The translations under genes and the position numbers were made by a program. A DNA stretch of 19,238 bases from JBFHIJ01 sp041596515 (GTDB taxonomy: Bacteria > Bacteroidota > Ignavibacteria > Kapaibacteriales > UBA2268): positions 1 to 19,238 of the forward strand of contig JBFHIJ010000058.1 in assembly GCA_041596515.1 (NCBI GenBank). Direction: 5' to 3'. Position 1 is the stretch's first letter, and the number at the start of each line of letters is the position of its first letter. The notes under the pieces were generated by a model. It saw only the letters and a list, made by a program, of their open reading frames with translations, was not told the origin of the DNA and ran no database searches. Below are positions 6,750-13,841 of the stretch, piece after piece.

Positions 6750-6824
6750 CGGGGCGTGGCGCAGTCCGGTTAGCGCGTCTGGTTTGGGACCAGAAGGCCG
6801 GAGGTTCGAATCCTCTCGCCCCGA
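6750..6824 (+). tRNA. tRNA-Pro (anticodon TGG), copy 2
   Basis: The sequence is identical to the copy at 6539-6613, with the same 75-nt cloverleaf, TGG anticodon and no encoded CCA. Identity continues nine bases past the tRNA (through CAGATAAAG) and then stops; upstream flanks differ. It has its own promoter and terminator, so it is an independent unit, not a tandem in one precursor. Confidence 0.97.
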
Positions 6825-6829
6825 CAGAT

Positions 6830-6862
6830 AAAGCAAATCTTTTTTAGATTTGCTTTTTTTTT
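6830..6862 (+). terminator. Intrinsic terminator of tRNA-Pro copy 2
   Basis: A perfect 11-bp stem, AAAGCAAATCT (6830-6840) with AGATTTGCTTT (6846-6856), has a T5 loop and runs into a further TTTTTT. Confidence 0.85.
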
Positions 6863-6879
6863 GCCTGTTATTTATTTCC

Positions 6880-6913
6880 AAAAAAAAAGCTCCTTAGTTT
6901 TAAAGAGCTTTTT
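6880..6913 (-). terminator. Intrinsic terminator of dnaJ
   Basis: On the minus strand, AAAAAGCTC (6913-6905) pairs with GAGCTTTTT (6892-6884) and is followed by more Ts. It lies 14 bases after the dnaJ stop and converges with the tRNA terminator from the other side. Confidence 0.8.
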
Positions 6914-6927
6914 ATAAACTAATCTTT

Positions 6928-7860
6928 CTAAGAAATATTCTGCCGAATTTTTTTAAGCTTTTCAAATAAATTTTTCTCTTCTATACTTAAGTTTTCGGGC
7001 AGTTTAATCTGAACTTTTAAATATAAACTTCCTACTTCGGAAGTTGTGTAAGAAGGCATTCCTAAGCCTTTGAGTTTAAGCACTTTTCCGTTTTGGGTTT
7101 CCGGAGCAATATTAACCTGCACAGTTCCGGAAAATACTTTAACCTTGAGTGAACCACCCAACAATGCAGTATATAAATCAACAATGACATCCTGAAACAA
7201 ATCTAACTCTTTAAGCTCCACTTCAGGGTGATCTTTTACATTTACCTGAATAAGCAGATTCCCATTAGTACCACCATTTCTACCGCCCGAGCCTTTACCT
7301 GATATTTTAAGGACAGAACCATCTGTTATACCTGCCTTGAGTTTGATTTCTATTTTCTCTTTGTTTATTTTAATTAGTCTGGATGTGCCTTTATAAGCTT
7401 CTTCCAAACTAATATCCACTTCAGTTTTGAAGTCATCACCTTGCTTAGGAGTAGGGTTAAAACCTCTGCTTTTGCCAAACCCACCACCAAATATCTTCTC
7501 AAAGAAATCAGAATAGAAACCACTACCACCCTGATCAAACATATCACCAAAAGAATTTTTACGCTTTCGATTTCCCGCATTTGCAGCTTCCCAGTCAGAC
7601 CAGTTAAATCCGGCACCGGCACCTGAATTTCTGTATCTGTTATAAGAACTACCTAAGTTATCATATTTTCTTCTTTTGTCTGCATCCTTCAGTACTTCAT
7701 AAGCTTCACTTATATCTTTAAATTTTTCTTCAGCTGAAGCATCTCCACTATTTTTATCCGGATGATATTTTTGAGCTAATTTCCTATATGATTTTTTTAT
7801 TTCGTCTTCCGTTGCACTCTTACTAACCCCGAGTATTGAGTAATAATCCTTGAAGTCCAT
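6928..7860 (-). CDS. DnaJ-type co-chaperone, CbpA-like (type II, no zinc finger)
   Basis: This Hsp40 stimulates the DnaK ATPase and delivers unfolded clients. It is 310 aa from the ATG at 7860, where MDFKDYYSILGV is the normal J-domain start with AATAGG upstream; a longer frame from 7890 adds ten unconserved residues without a ribosome site. The J-domain spans residues ~5-69 with the essential HPD at 33-35 (KYHPDKN). A Gly/Phe-rich linker (~80-140, GSGFYSDFFEKIFGGGFGKSRG) follows, and then two beta-sandwich client-binding domains with the DnaJ C-terminal GGSLKVKVFSGTVQVNIAPETQNGKVLKLKGLGMP pattern. The CXXCXGXG zinc repeats of true DnaJ are absent, so it is CbpA/DjlA-like in class. It lies behind pfk on the same strand but with its own structured leader (7896-7934) and a terminator after it. 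Confidence 0.93.
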   Translation of the reverse strand: MDFKDYYSILGVSKSATEDEIKKSYRKLAQKYHPDKNSGDASAEEKFKDISEAYEVLKDADKRRKYDNLGSSYNRYRNSGAGAGFNWSDWEAANAGNRKRKNSFGDMFDQGGSGFYSDFFEKIFGGGFGKSRGFNPTPKQGDDFKTEVDISLEEAYKGTSRLIKINKEKIEIKLKAGITDGSVLKISGKGSGGRNGGTNGNLLIQVNVKDHPEVELKELDLFQDVIVDLYTALLGGSLKVKVFSGTVQVNIAPETQNGKVLKLKGLGMPSYTTSEVGSLYLKVQIKLPENLSIEEKNLFEKLKKIRQNIS

Positions 7861-7895
7861 ATACCAACCTATTTGATTAATCCCATACAAAATAA

Positions 7896-7934
7896 ATTAG
7901 GCTAACAAATTTCAATGAAATAAATTAGCCTAAT
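7896..7934 (-). repeat. Long inverted repeat in the dnaJ leader
   Basis: ATTAGGCTAA and TTAGCCTAAT are perfect 10-bp arms, 19 nt apart, 36 bp upstream of the dnaJ start. Within the loop ATTTC-ATT-GAAAT can form a second 5-bp stem. AAATAAATTAG also repeats directly (7890-7900 and 7918-7928). It may be a 5'-UTR stem-loop or a protein operator. It is not a CIRCE element. A short run TTATTTTG follows on the minus strand, so a weak terminator for pfk read-through is also possible. Confidence 0.6.
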
Positions 7935-7944
7935 ATGTATAACA

Positions 7945-7952
7945 CAAAAATA
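7945..7952 (-). promoter_or_regulatory. Candidate TAnnTTTG (-7) box for dnaJ
   Basis: TATTTTTG on the minus strand would start transcription just before the inverted repeat at 7896-7934 and put the hairpin in the leader. No -33 TTG is seen at the expected distance. Confidence 0.25.
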
Positions 7953-7980
7953 GTGTTTTTATTTTAAAAATGATATATCT

Positions 7981-8021
7981 AAATACACAGTGTAGATATT
8001 ACTACATATATCTGTGTATTT
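7981..8021 (-). terminator. Hairpin overlapping the pfk stop codon, possible terminator
   Basis: AAATACACAG (7981-7990) and CTGTGTATTT (8012-8021) are perfect arms. The inner TGTAG/CTACA pair extends the stem with a 5-nt bulge. The hairpin includes the last pfk codons and its TAG. The U-run is weak, so processing or mRNA stability is an alternative role. Confidence 0.45.
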
Positions 8022-9210
8022 TGCCTTTGTATTGTGTAATTATTGGATCGTAGAGTTCAGGTTCTCTACCAAAACAAACACCTAATTTTTCATGGAAAGC
8101 AACATCTTCCAAATCTACAAATCTCTGTTTTATAGCTTCTTCAGTTGGTATGTATGAGACCTCAATGCCTTCAATACCTACTACTGTTACACCTGCTATT
8201 CCTTTATTTAATAACAGCACAGCTCCACCACCACATTGCTTACCAAAAGTTACATCGTAAGAGCTGGTCTGACCTGCTCTTACTAAGTGTCCTAATGTTA
8301 CTTCACGAATTTCAGGATATTCGTATATATCTTCAACATAGATGCCTTCTTTTTTAAGCATGGCCTGCCATTCAGGATCTTGTTTCATGTGTGCTTCCAG
8401 CTGATTTCGTACATATCTGCCGATACCTGATAATTTTTGATGCCCAAATGAGTCAGTAATAGTCTCATCAGTAAACAAATTACCCGTTTTATCTCTTAAA
8501 CCTTCTGCAGCTACTATTATATACGTAGAACCTTTCACATCAGAGGCAAACAATCTATTCATATATGTCTTTTTGAAATGCTGATATAGAAAGCTGTAAT
8601 CCACTGGTATTTCAGGTATAAGTATTGCATCAGCATCAGCTCCTATGCCTCCTCTAAATGCAGTATGACCGGCATATCTACCAAATACTTCTATAATAAG
8701 TGCTCTATTATGAGTTAGTCCGGTAGTCCTTAAATCTTCCGTAAAAGTAGAAATTCTATTGATTGTAGAATCACCACCAACTGAATATGTCTGAAGATCA
8801 AGATCCATAGTTTTAGGAACGTGGATACATCTGATACCATTTTTAATTAAATCAACTACAACAGAACCTGTATCATCTCCACCAGCTATTACAAGTGCGT
8901 CAATGTTGTGTTTCTTTAATCCTCTGCGAATTATATTATATTTGTCAGGATTTTTGATTTTACTAATTTTTACTCTGGAGTGACCTGCTTCAGAACCTGC
9001 AACCCCTGAATGAATTCTATCTGCTCTTGCGAAATCTATTTTTACAGGTTCTAAATCACTTAAATTATATAATCCAGCGTAACCATTTGGAATTAGCACC
9101 ACTTCCATACCAAGGCTATGAGCCATTCTACTTGCACCATTAATTACGGCATTCAACCCACCACAATCGCCACCACTGGTAATAATACCAATTTTTTTAA
9201 TATCAGACAT
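8002..9210 (-). CDS. 6-phosphofructokinase with PPi-dependent signature residues
   Basis: This 402-aa PFK-family enzyme phosphorylates fructose-6-phosphate to the 1,6-bisphosphate in glycolysis. Visible motifs are TSGGDCGGLNAVI (11-23), AGGDDTGS (109-116), VPKTMDLDL (131-139) with catalytic D136, and the sugar-phosphate motif FGRYAGHTAF. ATP-dependent PfkA has GGDGS and PGTIDND at these sites. Asp113 (GGDD) and Lys133 (PKT) are the pair known to mark PPi-dependent enzymes, so the reaction is probably reversible and driven by pyrophosphate. Two deviations stand out: the usual PKTIDND reads PKTMDLD, and MGR reads FGR. Length is above the ~320 aa of PfkA and near the longer PFP/group III forms. 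AGAGG precedes the ATG. The gene ends in a hairpin that covers its stop, with dnaJ downstream. Confidence 0.9.
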   Translation of the reverse strand: MSDIKKIGIITSGGDCGGLNAVINGASRMAHSLGMEVVLIPNGYAGLYNLSDLEPVKIDFARADRIHSGVAGSEAGHSRVKISKIKNPDKYNIIRRGLKKHNIDALVIAGGDDTGSVVVDLIKNGIRCIHVPKTMDLDLQTYSVGGDSTINRISTFTEDLRTTGLTHNRALIIEVFGRYAGHTAFRGGIGADADAILIPEIPVDYSFLYQHFKKTYMNRLFASDVKGSTYIIVAAEGLRDKTGNLFTDETITDSFGHQKLSGIGRYVRNQLEAHMKQDPEWQAMLKKEGIYVEDIYEYPEIREVTLGHLVRAGQTSSYDVTFGKQCGGGAVLLLNKGIAGVTVVGIEGIEVSYIPTEEAIKQRFVDLEDVAFHEKLGVCFGREPELYDPIITQYKGKIHRYM

Positions 9211-9256
9211 TTCTACCTCTATTTAGAAATAAAGTATATATTTTAGTTGCTTACTA

Positions 9257-9264
9257 CAAAGGTA
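9257..9264 (-). promoter_or_regulatory. Candidate TAnnTTTG (-7) box for pfk
   Basis: TACCTTTG on the minus strand lies 46 nt before the pfk start and points the right way. No TTG occurs 19-21 nt upstream, so the call is weak. Confidence 0.3.
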
Positions 9265-9351
9265 AATAAATTGGATAACTTATATTTATCTTTTTTACGT
9301 TTCTTACTTATATTGAGGTTCTGAATAAAAACAACTGAGCAATTTAAAATC

Positions 9352-10236
9352 ATGGAAGAAAAAATTAAAGAATTAGAACAATTTGTGGAAGAGCTGAGTA
9401 ACGAATTGGCGTCAGGGATGTACCAAACAATTCAAATATTGTCTAATATTGCAACTTTTACAGAAAATTTCTACGAAGGTAGCCATTCAAGATTCGTGTC
9501 CGAAAAATCAGCTATGCTGGCTGATGAACTTGGTCTTAATGATGATATGGTAACTGAAATAAAAATTGCCGGATTACTTCATGATATTGGTAAAATAGGA
9601 TATATGGACTCATCTTTGTATAAATATCCTTCTGAGATGAGTTCTTCAGAGTATAAACGTTACACGATGCACCCGGGAATTAGTGTAAAAATATTAGAAC
9701 CCTACAATGCTTTCAGTTCAATATGTGAAATTATTGGCCAGCACCATGAAAAATTGGATGGTAGCGGATTCCCTAATCATCTGCAGAATAATGAAATTAG
9801 TCCCGGTGCCAAGATTATACTGGTCGTTGATACTTTTCATAATGCCATATACAAAAAACAGAGAGATAGAACTTATAATAATGCATCTACAGCCCCATAC
9901 ACCAGCACAGCTGCGTTTTTAGAATCTACAAAAGATAAGTATGCCAACACAATGAATTATCTCTATAAGAAACGTGGAATTCTGTTTGATAAACAAGTTG
10001 TAGAAGCTTTTATACGAATGATGGAACTAGAACGTACTTCATTTGGGAAAAAATCTGTTTTGAGAGTACCTGTAAATCAAATAGTACCGGGTATGATATT
10101 TGCAGAAGATTATTTTACAAAGCATGGTATGCTTATAGCTGCTAAAGGTGAAACTACTAAACCGGAAATGGTCAAAGCTCTTGTCCGTTTTGCTGAAGCA
10201 GGAGAAATACCTACTCGAATTTTAGTTATGAAATAA
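9352..10236 (+). CDS. HD-GYP domain phosphodiesterase
   Basis: This 294-aa soluble protein is likely to hydrolyse cyclic di-GMP. A short N-terminal helix (1-20) precedes the HD-GYP core: HSRFVSEKSAMLA (H45), LLHDIGKIG (H77-D78, K81), MHPGISVKIL (H107) and QHHEKLDGSGFP (H131-H132, D136-G137). The GYP signature reads GFP, and the usual VADxFDA reads VVDTFHNA; substitutions at these sites occur in some active HD-GYPs, but activity is not assured. Residues ~236-292 (PVNQIVPGMIFAEDYFTKHGMLIAAKGE) form the small C-terminal domain often attached to HD-GYP and HDOD proteins. There is no receiver or membrane segment. However, a stand-alone receiver gene begins 11 nt downstream and may act in trans. 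The ribosome site is poor. The gene is divergent from pfk. Confidence 0.87.
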   Translation: MEEKIKELEQFVEELSNELASGMYQTIQILSNIATFTENFYEGSHSRFVSEKSAMLADELGLNDDMVTEIKIAGLLHDIGKIGYMDSSLYKYPSEMSSSEYKRYTMHPGISVKILEPYNAFSSICEIIGQHHEKLDGSGFPNHLQNNEISPGAKIILVVDTFHNAIYKKQRDRTYNNASTAPYTSTAAFLESTKDKYANTMNYLYKKRGILFDKQVVEAFIRMMELERTSFGKKSVLRVPVNQIVPGMIFAEDYFTKHGMLIAAKGETTKPEMVKALVRFAEAGEIPTRILVMK

Positions 10237-10247
10237 CGGAGTTTGAT

Positions 10248-10667
10248 ATGAATATAGATTTACATAGTTTAGATTTTTCAAATTTGTTGGTATTATTGGT
10301 TGATGATGATCCCGCATTTAGAAAACTTCTTAGTTCAATTTTACAAAAGAGTTTTAATACAAAAGCACTTGAAGCTGCAAATCCACAAGAAGCATTTGAT
10401 TTGATAAATGAAAACATGCCGGATTTATTGATTTTGGATATGGAGATGCCAATAATGGATGGCTTAACAGCTCTAAAGTTTTTACGCACAAAAGAAGAAA
10501 CAAAAAGCCTACCCGTTATTGCTTGTACAGCTTTAAGCTACTCAGATTTATTCATAAGCTTAGCAAAATTGAAAATATCTGATTATATTGTAAAACCTTC
10601 TTCAGGTGCTATTATTAAAGGGAAGCTACACAAAGCGTTAAACGAAATATCAAAGAGTAAAAAGTAA
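10248..10667 (+). CDS. Single-domain response regulator (CheY-like receiver)
   Basis: This 139-aa receiver has no output domain. The acidic pocket is D19-D20-D21 (LLVDDDP), the phosphoacceptor is D64 (LILDMEMP), and the switch residues are T94 (ACTA) and K116 (YIVKPSS). All required positions are intact, so it should be phosphorylated by a histidine kinase. GGAG lies 8 nt before the ATG. It follows the HD-GYP gene by 11 nt and overlaps holA as TAATG. The natural inference is that it and the HD-GYP protein form a split REC/HD-GYP pair, since these domains are often fused in one protein. No cognate kinase is adjacent; the hybrid kinase at 18092-19216 carries its own receiver. Confidence 0.93.
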   Translation: MNIDLHSLDFSNLLVLLVDDDPAFRKLLSSILQKSFNTKALEAANPQEAFDLINENMPDLLILDMEMPIMDGLTALKFLRTKEETKSLPVIACTALSYSDLFISLAKLKISDYIVKPSSGAIIKGKLHKALNEISKSKK

Positions 10668-11716
10668 TGCCTTCAGTCAGTGTTCAATCAATTTTAAAAT
10701 CGCAAACGTTTCCTCCTATTCTTTTACTTTTCGGACAGGAAGAGTTTTTGTTGGATGAGGCTTATGATAGTTTAATTACCACATTAGTAAAAACTGAAAA
10801 TGATAAATTTAACTTTGACATATTAGATGGAGATGAGCACGCACAGGATCAGATTGCCTCTATTTGCTCGTCTTTTCCAATGATGTCGGAAAAAAGAGTT
10901 GTTGTATTAAAAAATCTCGATAAACTTTTTACAGGACGCTCTAAAAAGCAAGAAACGAATGCTTTGGCATCATATCTAAAAAATCCTTCTCCGAATACCG
11001 TGCTCATACTGAAAACTAGGTATGACAAATTATTTGGAGTAACAAAGAAAATGAAATCTAATGCTCCCAAGGGTATTAAATTCCCATTTCCGTATCTTCT
11101 TGAAAACCATGCGTTTATTGAATTTCCTAAAAAATACGACAATGAGTTTCCTGATTGGCTGATTCAAAGATTTAAAAAATATGGTAAAGACATTGCCGCC
11201 GATGCTTTGCAAATGGTTTTAGCACAAAGCGGTGAATCACTGAGGCATTTGGCTAATGAAGTTGACAAAATAGTAGTATCTTATCCGGACAAGTCTATGA
11301 TTAGTTTAGAAGATGTCAATTTCTTATTAGGCTCTTCTAAGAATTATACTGCTGCTGATTTACAAAATGCAATAGGCATACGCGATTTGAATAAATCACT
11401 TTTTATTTTGGACCGACTAATGTCCGTCAACGAAAAAGACAACAAAATTGTTCCATATTTATCAAATTTTTTTATAGCTTCTTGGAAGTTAGTGGAACTT
11501 GCAGCAAAGGGTTTGAACAACTATGAGTTAGCAGCTAAAATAAAAGTTAATCCATATTTTTTGCAACAATATCAAAAAGCAATTCGTATATATACACATA
11601 AAGAGATTGAAAAAGCAATAGTAAGTCTCACTCAGGCAGATGAAGCGTTAAAAACATCAGCAGGAGATGGTAAAGTTATTTTCCAAAATCTCATTATGAA
11701 TATAATTCGTAGGTAA
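10667..11716 (+). CDS. holA: DNA polymerase III subunit delta
   Basis: HolA is the clamp-loader subunit that opens the beta sliding clamp during replication. This 349-aa protein has the characteristic N-terminus PPILLLFGQEEFLLDEAYDSL (~16-36). It continues with FNFDILDGDE, SICSSFPMMSEKRVVVLKNLDKL (~65-90) and the AAA+-like remainder without Walker motifs. ESLRHLANEVDKIVVSYPD (~190-208) and a helical collar domain to the C-terminus (NKIVPYLSNFFIASWKLVELAAKG... PYFLQQYQKAIRIYT) are also typical. Length matches the family. The ATG overlaps the stop of the receiver gene by one base (TAATG), giving coupled translation with a signalling gene, which is not a usual neighbour for holA. No terminator is seen in the 79 nt before the next gene. 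Confidence 0.9.
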   Translation: MPSVSVQSILKSQTFPPILLLFGQEEFLLDEAYDSLITTLVKTENDKFNFDILDGDEHAQDQIASICSSFPMMSEKRVVVLKNLDKLFTGRSKKQETNALASYLKNPSPNTVLILKTRYDKLFGVTKKMKSNAPKGIKFPFPYLLENHAFIEFPKKYDNEFPDWLIQRFKKYGKDIAADALQMVLAQSGESLRHLANEVDKIVVSYPDKSMISLEDVNFLLGSSKNYTAADLQNAIGIRDLNKSLFILDRLMSVNEKDNKIVPYLSNFFIASWKLVELAAKGLNNYELAAKIKVNPYFLQQYQKAIRIYTHKEIEKAIVSLTQADEALKTSAGDGKVIFQNLIMNIIRR

Positions 11717-11795
11717 TTTTTTTTATTTATCTATTTTTACTTTATATTGCTTATAATTGTACTTTTTTATTCGATTATTATTAGAGAAAAGTTTA

Positions 11796-12596
11796 ATGCA
11801 ATCACCAACTATAGTATTAACTACTGATTTTGGTTTGTTTGACCCATATGTGGCAATGATGAAAGGGGTCATTCTAAATATTTGCAATGATGCTAAATTG
11901 ATAGACATGACTCATACAATTGAGCCTCATAACATCAAGCAAGCCGCTTATATTTTGGCTAATTCAATCAAATTCTTCCCAGAAGGTACAGTATTTGTTA
12001 CTGTAGTTGATCCGGGTGTTGGTTCCGAAAGGCAACCAATTGCTATAAAAGCAGCGAATAGATACTTTGTAGCTCCTAATAATGGTGTATTAAGCTATAT
12101 TGTTAACGAGCATTTCGTTGAAGAATCTGTTTTATTAGATAAAAAAGAGTATTTCTTAGAAAATGTAAGCAAAACATTTCACGGAAGAGATATTTTTGCT
12201 CCTACCTCTGCTCATGTTGCATCAGGTAAAGAACTCCATCAAGTAGGTTCTCATATTGAAATAAATAAATTAGTTACTTTGGCAAAACCCAGACTCTTTA
12301 TGGATGATAATTCGCTTACAGGTGAAATCGTACATATAGACAGGTTTGGTAACTTAATTACTAATCTGAAAGACAATATGATTACTGAAGCAGAGCTAAA
12401 TGAGATTGTCTTTACGGTTGGCGATACTGAAATAATTGGCTTAAAAGAAAAGTTTGCTGATGTAGCTGAAAAAGAAGCATTAGTCTATACTGGTTCTAAT
12501 AGCTTTTTAGAAATTGCAGTAAGAAATGCTAATGCAGAGCAAATACTTAACGCGAAAATTGGTGATAATGTGAAAGTCTTACTCAGTGGCAAATAG
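11796..12596 (+). CDS. SAM hydroxide adenosyltransferase (DUF62 family)
   Basis: Members of this family cleave S-adenosylmethionine with hydroxide to adenosine and L-methionine and are related to the fluorinase/chlorinase fold. The 266-aa protein begins MQSPTIVLTTDFG. TTDFGLFDPYVAMMKGV (9-25) contains the nucleoside-binding aspartates. VVDPGVGSERQPIAI and KTFHGRDIFAP (~125-135) are the family blocks, followed by the C-terminal beta-barrel with GNLITN. I choose the ATG at 11796 (AGAGAAAAG upstream) over the TTG frame from 11757, which has no ribosome site. The halogenase-specific insert is not evident, so a halogenation role is unlikely. It lies alone between holA and the bidirectional terminator at 12624-12661. 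The biological purpose of SAM hydrolysis in these bacteria is not established. Confidence 0.9.
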   Translation: MQSPTIVLTTDFGLFDPYVAMMKGVILNICNDAKLIDMTHTIEPHNIKQAAYILANSIKFFPEGTVFVTVVDPGVGSERQPIAIKAANRYFVAPNNGVLSYIVNEHFVEESVLLDKKEYFLENVSKTFHGRDIFAPTSAHVASGKELHQVGSHIEINKLVTLAKPRLFMDDNSLTGEIVHIDRFGNLITNLKDNMITEAELNEIVFTVGDTEIIGLKEKFADVAEKEALVYTGSNSFLEIAVRNANAEQILNAKIGDNVKVLLSGK

Positions 12597-12623
12597 ATTT
12601 TTTATAATATTAGACATTAAGTT

Positions 12624-12661
12624 AAAAAGCCGTGATTTGCAACTTGCATCCACGGCTTTTT
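12624..12661. terminator. Bidirectional terminator
   Basis: AAAAAGCCGTG (12624-12634) and CACGGCTTTTT (12651-12661) form a perfect 11-bp GC-centred stem, with an A-run on one side and a T-run on the other. It serves the convergent SAM hydroxide adenosyltransferase (plus) and TPR lipoprotein (minus) genes. Confidence 0.9.
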
Positions 12662-12663
12662 CT

Positions 12664-13722
12664 TTATAGTTGTTGTAGCATTTTTCTTGCTTTAGGTATA
12701 TGCCTACTTTTTGGATAGACAGCTAATACATTTTTATATGCTTTTTTTGCTTCGTCTATTTTTCCCAGTTTCATATTAGCTTCTGCTATCTGAATTTGCG
12801 CATCATCTTTATACATGTTTTCGGATAATGAGCATACTGTAGCAAAGTATTCAATCGATTTCTCATATTGTTTTAAATGATAATATGACATAGCTATTTT
12901 ATAGTATGCTTCAGATTTGATATTATTTTTGCTTATTTCTTTGATTGCTTCTGTATAAGCTTCTATTGCATCATTATACTTACCCTTGTTGTAAAATTGT
13001 TCTGCCAATTCTAACTTTTGCATATTTTCGGAATTCTTAGATACCTCGACAGATTTAACTTTTGAATCTTCTATATTTTCATCAGAATGTATAATATTAT
13101 TAGTTTTATTCTTTTTTCTTTCTGATGGTTTTTCATCCTTAGCTATGAACGTTTCTTTTCTACTGTTAAGGGCAATAACCTGCCCCCTAAGAAATTTTAG
13201 TTCTTCTTCAATCTGATCAACTTTTGTTTTAAGTTTGTCGTGTTTGTTTTCTAAGCCATTAAACTGCTCTTTGAAAGTTAATAGTTTTCTGCTATTGCCA
13301 TCAATACTTTCATCTTGTAAGTCATCTTTAGAAGGAACTCCAGCCATAGCGACTTGTGTAGCTTCATTAGGATTCGAATCAGCAAGAATGATATTTGTAG
13401 TCTTGTTAGACTCTATCGTTTTGGCTTTTGGTGTCTGTTTGCTTGCAATTAGTTTCTTTTCAAATTCAGCGATTTTAGACATCTGAGCGTCTTTATCATT
13501 TTGTTTCTGCTCTGTTATATTTTCTTCCGGTAAGTCCATATTATTACCGGTAATTTTATCTCTCAAATATGATTGACTTTCTAGACCATTTCTCACACTG
13601 GTCATAGGAGCACAAGAACTCATGATAATAGCAACTAAGGTAAACATGGCTAATACTGTTATATTTGACAATTTTAGCCACCGTCTGCATTTTTTCTTTA
13701 TATTGCTTTCTGCCATAAGCAT
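12664..13722 (-). CDS. TPR-repeat lipoprotein with coiled coil (CpoB/YbgF-like layout)
   Basis: The 352-aa product has a lipoprotein signal: a positive N-region (KKKCRRWLK), a hydrophobic core (ITVLAMFTLVAII) and the lipobox MSSC with Cys37, so it should be lipid-anchored in the envelope. Residues ~40-145 are low-complexity and polar. A coiled coil (~145-185, FNGLENKHDKLKTKVDQIEEELKFLRGQV) follows. After another polar linker come about three TPR units in the last ~115 residues (AEQFYNKGKYNDAIEAY, YYKIAMSYYHLKQYEKSIEYF, IAEANMKLGKIDEAKKAYKNVLAVYP). Coiled coil plus C-terminal TPR resembles CpoB/YbgF, a Tol-Pal partner linking outer-membrane constriction and peptidoglycan synthesis. However, no tol or pal gene is nearby, so function is inferred from layout only. 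The ATG at 13722 has a GGGGGAA site upstream; the next ATG is two codons in. Confidence 0.78.
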   Translation of the reverse strand: MLMAESNIKKKCRRWLKLSNITVLAMFTLVAIIMSSCAPMTSVRNGLESQSYLRDKITGNNMDLPEENITEQKQNDKDAQMSKIAEFEKKLIASKQTPKAKTIESNKTTNIILADSNPNEATQVAMAGVPSKDDLQDESIDGNSRKLLTFKEQFNGLENKHDKLKTKVDQIEEELKFLRGQVIALNSRKETFIAKDEKPSERKKNKTNNIIHSDENIEDSKVKSVEVSKNSENMQKLELAEQFYNKGKYNDAIEAYTEAIKEISKNNIKSEAYYKIAMSYYHLKQYEKSIEYFATVCSLSENMYKDDAQIQIAEANMKLGKIDEAKKAYKNVLAVYPKSRHIPKARKMLQQL

Positions 13723-13791
13723 GATTATTCCCCCATTTAGTATTATTGTCTTACCACTGGGTCAAGAATTGCAATAGGTATGCCATAAAAG

Positions 13792-13817
13792 AAGACAATT
13801 TTTATTATATTTGTCTT
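13792..13817 (+). promoter_or_regulatory. Candidate promoter box with overlapping 7-bp inverted repeat before the glycosyltransferase
   Basis: TATATTTG (13806-13813) fits TAnnTTTG and would give a short leader for the gene at 13842. It overlaps AAGACAA (13792-13798)/TTGTCTT (13811-13817), an exact inverted repeat that could be an operator. No -33 TTG is found at the right distance. Confidence 0.3.
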
Positions 13818-13841
13818 TATTGATTTAATGGCACAAAAGAG

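Noticed and set aside
6539..6833. tRNA repeat as an integration (att) scar of a mobile element
   Set aside because: The 127 bp between copies hold only a terminator and promoter, there is no integrase, and both copies are full functional tRNAs.
6687..6881. Minus-strand 64-codon open frame containing SGREDSNLRPSGPKPDALT
   Set aside because: It is the reverse complement of the tRNA-Pro gene and its terminator; this peptide is a well-known annotation artefact of tRNA-Pro.
7896..7934. CIRCE heat-shock operator at dnaJ
   Set aside because: CIRCE is TTAGCACTC-N9-GAGTGCTAA; the arms and spacing here differ.
11757..11795. Longer N-terminus for the SAM hydroxide adenosyltransferase from a TTG
   Set aside because: No ribosome site and 13 unconserved residues; family similarity begins just after the ATG at 11796.
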